This document shows, in pieces, positions 13,109-17,137 of a DNA stretch of 17,137 nt. The stretch comes from an uncultured Synergistales bacterium (GTDB lineage Bacteria > Synergistota > Synergistia > Synergistales > Aminobacteriaceae), in assembly GCA_905233335.1 (NCBI GenBank), contig CAJOED010000007.1, positions 4,318 to 21,454 of the forward strand. The letters run 5' to 3'. The translations under genes were made by a program, and so were the position numbers. Under the pieces are notes generated by a model. The model worked only from the letters and a program-made list of their open reading frames with translations. It searched no databases and was not told where the DNA came from. The number at the start of each line of letters is the position of its first letter. The first letter of the stretch is position 1.

Positions 13109-15601
13109 GTGCAGAAAAAAATTAACATTTCACATACACATACACAAACGAAATACAGACTTGACCCCGACAAATTACGGAAGGTTAAGCCCGTCGACAG
13201 CTGGAAACTCACAACGACTGACGACATCACCGTAACGAAATCCCGCAGGCCCGAACCGTTAATCGGACAGCAGAGAGCAGTTGAGGCTATGGAGTTCGGA
13301 CTCACAGTGAGCGGACGAGGCTACAATATCTTTGTCGTGGGTCAGCCCGGAAGCGGACGAACAAGCTACATTCTTGAACGCCTGCAGAGTATGGCCGGGA
13401 GTCTTCCTGCTCCTGATGACTGGCTGTATCTCTATAACTTTGAGAAGCCCGGTGAGCCTCTTTCTGTGAACGTTCCGGCGGGAAAGGGCAAAAAGCTGGT
13501 GAGTGAGCTTGAAGAGTTGCTGACCGACCTCAAAAACACAATCAGCAAAGCATTCGAGCAGAGCCAGTATGAGGACGCAAAAGCCTCGCACGTGAAAGAG
13601 TTTCAGGAGAAGGCCGGAGCTATCATGGACAAGTTGAGAGCACGAGCCGCAAAGGAGAAATTTTCGCTGAAACGAACACCGCAGGGGTTTATCAATGTTC
13701 CGCTGATAAAGGACAAGGACGAGGACGGCCACGAGATTATCCGCGAAATGAAGCCCGATGAGTTTGAAGCCCTCGACGACAAGAAGCAGAAAAAGTTTCA
13801 GGCGATAAGTGAAGTCATCTCACAGCGTACGTTGCTCGGAATGCGTGAGATCCGCGACATGGAGAAGGCACTCAAGGAGAAACTCAACAAGTTAGAGGCT
13901 GAAATCTGCCGTTCTGCTATTGAGCCGTGCATGAAGGACTTGCGCGAAAAATACGCCGACAATGAAGCACTGCTCTCATGGTTTGCGAAAATGTCAGATG
14001 ATGTCATCGAAAATTTCGGGGCGTTCGTTACTGCCGCACGTGAGGAGAATGCTGATGTCGACTTCACACGCTACAACGCAAATTTGTTCGTCAGCAATGA
14101 CCCCGCAAAAGGTGCTCCCGTCGTATGGGAAACTAACCCGACGTACTACAACTTATCCGGGCGCGTGGAGTACGAGAGTCATCAAGGCTATCTGTATACG
14201 GACTTCCGAAAAATTCTCGCGGGCGCATTCCACAAAGCTAACGGCGGCTTCCTCGTGATTGACGCTGAAAAAGTGCTGATGAACTTCATGAGCTGGGAGG
14301 CCATAAAGCGAATTTTGCGGACGGGCGAGGCGGCTATTGAGAATCTCGGCGAACAGTACGGAGCACTGCCGGTTGCATCATTGAGACCTGCTCCCATAAA
14401 AATGAACCTGAAAATCATAATGACCGGCACTCCCTATATATATGAGCTGTTACAGTATTACGACGCGGAGTTCAGCAAGATCTTCAAGATAAAGGCAAGT
14501 TTCGACTACGACATGCCCCGCACAGCAGGAAACGAACGCAGAATGTCCCGCTACATTGCAGAAGTCATAGCCCGCGAAAAACTGAAACCCTTTGACGCTT
14601 CTGCATTGTCCGAAATTGTCGAGTGGTCAGGCCGTGAAGCAGAAGATCAGAACTTGTTGTCGGTGGAGGTCGGAAAGTTACGGGAACTATTGACGGAGTC
14701 AAACGCGTGGGCAAAAAGCAATATCGTAACCCGTGAAGATGTCGTGAAAGCCATTGAGCACAAGAATTACAGGTCGGGACTGTACCGCGACAAGTTAGCG
14801 CGTGCTTTCAGGGACGGAGTTATACACATCGACACCACCGGCGAGGCTGTCGGACAGATTAACGGCTTGAGCGTGATTGACCTCAATGATTACCGTTTCG
14901 GGCACCCGTCGAGAATTACGGCAAATGTTTTCATGGGTCAGGAAGGAGTCGTGAACATCGAACGTGAAGTGAAAATGACCGGCCCCATTCACAACAAAGG
15001 CTTGATGATACTGTCGAGCTATCTAGGGAGAAAATATGCGCAGGATATGCCGCTTGCTTTGAGCGCACACATAACGTTCGAGCAGAATTATTCGGGCATT
15101 GAGGGAGACAGCGCAAGTTCTACGGAGCTGTATTGCTTATTGTCGGCACTGTCGGGGCTTCCGCTGAAACAGGGAATAGCAGTAACGGGATCTGTTGACC
15201 AGTTCGGGACAGTACAGCCCATCGGAGGAGTGAATGAGAAGATTGAAGGCTTCTACGAGTACTGCAAGATAGCTGGCCTTACGGGCGAACAGGGAGTAAT
15301 GATCCCTACGACAAACGCTCGGCACCTTATGCTGAATAATGAAGTGATTAACGCTGTAAGGGACGGCAAGTTCTCAATATGGGCAGTGAGTAATATCGAT
15401 GAGGGCATAGAGATTTTGACGGGAGTAACGGCAGGTCGTGAACACAAAGACGGCTCATACTCTGACGGTACAGTTCACGGCATGGTGAAAGCACGCCTGA
15501 AAAAAATGCTTAGCGACGGCATGAGGTTAGAGAAAAAATTTGCGCGTTCAACCCGTAAAGGCAGAAAGAAAAAGACAGCTCCTCCCGAAAATGGACAGTA
15601 A
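13109..15601 (+). CDS. LonC-like AAA/S16 protease with altered Walker A
   Basis: The 830-residue protein belongs to the Lon-related group with an AAA_32-type ATPase module. Residues 70-90 hold the P-loop NIFVVGQPGSGRTSY, in which the usual Lys is Arg84. A helical insert rich in Lys and Glu (about 125-320) separates it from the Walker B-like segment GGFLVIDAEKVL (379-390). A helical lid follows, then the S16 protease domain (about 565-775). This has the catalytic Ser668 in EGDSASS and Lys711 in GGVNEKIEGF, 43 residues apart as in classical Lon. There is no N-terminal LON substrate domain and no membrane segment, so it is cytoplasmic. The K-to-R P-loop and domain order recall LonC, described as an ATP-independent protease, so ATPase activity is uncertain. 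The start is GTG at 13109, 10 bases after AGGAG. The C-terminus is strongly basic (RKGRKKK) and its 3' end overlaps the next gene. Confidence 0.9.
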   Translation: MQKKINISHTHTQTKYRLDPDKLRKVKPVDSWKLTTTDDITVTKSRRPEPLIGQQRAVEAMEFGLTVSGRGYNIFVVGQPGSGRTSYILERLQSMAGSLPAPDDWLYLYNFEKPGEPLSVNVPAGKGKKLVSELEELLTDLKNTISKAFEQSQYEDAKASHVKEFQEKAGAIMDKLRARAAKEKFSLKRTPQGFINVPLIKDKDEDGHEIIREMKPDEFEALDDKKQKKFQAISEVISQRTLLGMREIRDMEKALKEKLNKLEAEICRSAIEPCMKDLREKYADNEALLSWFAKMSDDVIENFGAFVTAAREENADVDFTRYNANLFVSNDPAKGAPVVWETNPTYYNLSGRVEYESHQGYLYTDFRKILAGAFHKANGGFLVIDAEKVLMNFMSWEAIKRILRTGEAAIENLGEQYGALPVASLRPAPIKMNLKIIMTGTPYIYELLQYYDAEFSKIFKIKASFDYDMPRTAGNERRMSRYIAEVIAREKLKPFDASALSEIVEWSGREAEDQNLLSVEVGKLRELLTESNAWAKSNIVTREDVVKAIEHKNYRSGLYRDKLARAFRDGVIHIDTTGEAVGQINGLSVIDLNDYRFGHPSRITANVFMGQEGVVNIEREVKMTGPIHNKGLMILSSYLGRKYAQDMPLALSAHITFEQNYSGIEGDSASSTELYCLLSALSGLPLKQGIAVTGSVDQFGTVQPIGGVNEKIEGFYEYCKIAGLTGEQGVMIPTTNARHLMLNNEVINAVRDGKFSIWAVSNIDEGIEILTGVTAGREHKDGSYSDGTVHGMVKARLKKMLSDGMRLEKKFARSTRKGRKKKTAPPENGQ

Positions 15602-16253
15602 CGGAAAAATATTTTTCACGCTCGACAGACTAGAGACGCTCTATCACAATGAAGCCCGCCCCCCGGAACTTGGCCACTCTGAACCGCTCGACGGGCTTAT
15701 ACTCACTGTGTTATCACAGAACACGAACGACAGAAACAGGGACTCGGCATTCGCGAGCCTCAAAGCGCGATATTCTTCATGGGCTGATGTCGTGAACGAG
15801 GGAGCGCAGGAACTCGAACACACAATACGCACGGCAGGACTCGCACACACAAAGTCAGAACGAATTATTACGATACTGCAGAAAGTTCATGATGATTTCG
15901 GCGGGTACTCACTGAAACAGCTTGCGGAACATGACCCGTCATACATGCGGGAATACTTGCGCGCTCTGCCCGGTGTCGGAGCAAAAACTGTAGCTTGCGT
16001 TCTGCTGTTCGACTTCAAGCGTGCGGCGTTCCCTGTTGACACCCACGTGAGCAGAATTGCCCGGAGAGTCGGCATTGTCCCGGAAAAGTTTTCCCCTGAA
16101 GACATTTCGCGGGTGTTCGAGGAAGTCGTACCGTACTCGCGGTGCTTGGGCGGGCACGTGAATATGATTGCTCACGGGCGGGCAGTGTGTCATTCACAGA
16201 GGCCGGAATGCGGAGCGTGTGTTCTGTCGGAAATTTGCAGTAACAGGAGGTAG
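15591..16253 (+). CDS. nth: Endonuclease III-type DNA glycosylase with [4Fe-4S] cluster
   Basis: The product is a base-excision repair glycosylase/AP lyase of the Nth/HhH-GPD superfamily. From the ATG at 15591 it has 220 residues. The helix-hairpin-helix reads LPGVGAKTVACVL, with the Schiff-base lysine at Lys132. The catalytic aspartate Asp150 is in VDTHVSRIARRVG. The C-terminal cluster loop is C-x6-C-x2-C-x5-C (Cys200, 207, 210, 216). The early segment ILTVLSQNTNDRNRDSAF is closer to the SQNTND subgroup than to E. coli Nth (SAQATD), so damage specificity may differ. The ATG overlaps the last 11 bases of the Lon-like gene. No Shine-Dalgarno is evident, so coupling is likely. A TTG at 15540 would add 17 basic residues, but nothing supports it. 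The gene is co-directional with its neighbours; the repair role itself has no evident link to them. Confidence 0.92.
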   Translation: MDSNGKIFFTLDRLETLYHNEARPPELGHSEPLDGLILTVLSQNTNDRNRDSAFASLKARYSSWADVVNEGAQELEHTIRTAGLAHTKSERIITILQKVHDDFGGYSLKQLAEHDPSYMREYLRALPGVGAKTVACVLLFDFKRAAFPVDTHVSRIARRVGIVPEKFSPEDISRVFEEVVPYSRCLGGHVNMIAHGRAVCHSQRPECGACVLSEICSNRR

Positions 16254-16259
16254 TTGGTG

Positions 16260-17137
16260 ATGTTCATGAAGAGGGTAAAATATTATTCGCGTGAATTACG
16301 AAACATGCTTTGCGTAATAGGCTCGTTCTTTCTCGGCTGGTGCAGTTTCCGAAAAATGAAAGCATATATCTACGAGTCAATACGTTATCAGCTCGACGCA
16401 CGGGCACGCAGACACGGCAGAAAAATAATCACTCACTTCAACGGCAAAAAGATAATGGACACTGAAGAAGGCAACAAGTTCATAGCGGACGCACTCACAG
16501 CAGGAAAACCCTTCATGGCGGCGCGTTTCGGGACTGTCGAACTTGAAGCAATGTACAAGGCTCGCGATGACGGAAAAGGTTTCATTAATCCCGTCGGAAC
16601 GTTCATAAAATATTTCTGTCATAGCACGGGGTTTTTTCCCATCGACAAGAAAGAAATGATAAAGTTCGCGCAAATAATGAAAGATACTACGCGGGACGTT
16701 GACTTGATGACTATACGAGAGTCCGCAATGGGTGAATATGAAGCTGTAACTTACGGCAGTCCGTCTATGGAGTTCTGCAATCTCATCGGGGCTGAACCGT
16801 TTTTCGCAAAATCCCCGTGGACAAAAGCACTTGCAGGGAAAAAAGTTCTCGTAATTCACCCGTTCGACAAGACGATCCCTGCGCAGTACAAGAAACGCGA
16901 GCTGTTATTCCCCGACAATCCCGGACTGCTCCCGGAGTTCACGCTCATCATGCAGAAGGCAGTGCAGACAATGTGCTACAACAAGGACGAGAGATTCAGT
17001 AACTGGTTCGAGGCACTTGATTATATGTACGACGAGGCAATGAAGAAAGATTTTGATGTTGCTATTATCGGGTGCGGTGCTTACGGTTTTCCTCTTGCTG
17101 CAAAGATTAAACAGGCAGGAAAAATCGCTATACACTT
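16260..17137 (+). CDS. Putative GT-D-fold glycosyltransferase-like protein, partial
   Basis: The gene runs off the right edge after 292 codons. The start is ATG at 16260, eight bases after an AGGAGGT that overlaps the nth stop; an in-frame ATG at 16266 is less well spaced. A moderately hydrophobic segment (about residues 16-30) precedes a basic region. Residues 86-98 (MAARFGTVELEAM) resemble the ARFGDGE-type motif of the GT-D/DUF1792-like glycosyltransferases. The second half, KKVLVIHPFDKTIPAQYKKR (194-213) then LPEFTLI, NWFEALDYM (248-256) and DVAIIGCGAYGFPLAAKIK (266-284), recalls proteins of capsule or exopolysaccharide clusters. No separate sugar-processing gene is in view, so the role is inferred from family resemblance alone. 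The C-terminal portion, normally with an IHLGG-type continuation, lies outside the window. Confidence 0.65.
   Translation, partial: MFMKRVKYYSRELRNMLCVIGSFFLGWCSFRKMKAYIYESIRYQLDARARRHGRKIITHFNGKKIMDTEEGNKFIADALTAGKPFMAARFGTVELEAMYKARDDGKGFINPVGTFIKYFCHSTGFFPIDKKEMIKFAQIMKDTTRDVDLMTIRESAMGEYEAVTYGSPSMEFCNLIGAEPFFAKSPWTKALAGKKVLVIHPFDKTIPAQYKKRELLFPDNPGLLPEFTLIMQKAVQTMCYNKDERFSNWFEALDYMYDEAMKKDFDVAIIGCGAYGFPLAAKIKQAGKIAIH

Noticed and set aside
13115..13151. CACATA-type simple repeat near the Lon-like start as a phase-variation tract
   Set aside because: There are only about two to three imperfect units encoding HTHTQ, too short to slip at a notable rate.
15540..15590. Upstream TTG start for the endonuclease III gene
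   Set aside because: It would add 17 Lys/Arg-rich residues that are not typical of the family, and it sits deep in the Lon-like coding end without a suitably spaced ribosome site.
1..17137. tRNA, rRNA, prophage, insertion sequence or defence island
   Set aside because: Nothing in the sequence resembles tRNA or rRNA genes, integrases, transposases, phage structural genes or known defence families, and almost all the DNA is accounted for by the genes listed.

Overview
The window most likely comes from a member of the Synergistota (Synergistetes), probably an uncultured gut, rumen or anaerobic-digester lineage. The best marker is the C-terminus of the large exported protein at 7855-11349. It has a Gly-rich stretch, an invariant-looking Cys in a GGCNSGF context, one hydrophobic segment and a short basic tail, which is the pattern of the Synergist-CTERM sorting signal. 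Frequent GTG/TTG starts, strong AGGAGG-type ribosome sites, and compact co-directional genes fit this assignment.

Minus-strand half (1-4621): an exported nucleoside hydrolase (3512-4621), then an aspartate-family amino acid cluster transcribed asd (2359-3447), hom (1104-2126), lysC (1-1100, cut by the window edge). Together LysC, Asd and Hom convert aspartate to aspartyl phosphate, to the semialdehyde, and to homoserine. Hom lacks the usual C-terminal ACT domain. The 232-base asd-hom gap is unusually long for this window and holds degenerate direct repeats related to the 3' end of asd itself.

Divergent plus-strand gene (4771-7077): a single 768-residue polypeptide. It joins a periplasmic TctC/Bug-type solute-binding domain, through a short Ala/Lys/Pro linker, to a complete CitMHS-type ion-coupled transporter. 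A strong intrinsic terminator (7097-7130) isolates this gene. It is the most striking feature of the window, because TctC receptors normally serve TctAB membrane proteins and CitMHS carriers normally work without a receptor.

Plus-strand cluster (7211-17137): a secreted M48 metalloprotease whose stop overlaps the start of a 1164-residue GLUG / eight-fold Ig-like surface protein with the Synergist-CTERM tail; an exported protein of unknown function with a possibly non-canonical AUA start; a TPR protein; a LonC-like AAA/S16 protease with a K-to-R Walker A; an endonuclease III-type DNA glycosylase with a complete [4Fe-4S] cysteine set; and a partial protein resembling GT-D-fold glycosyltransferases. 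The last four are tightly packed and may be cotranscribed, but no single pathway links them. No rRNA, tRNA, CRISPR array, prophage or insertion sequence was seen.
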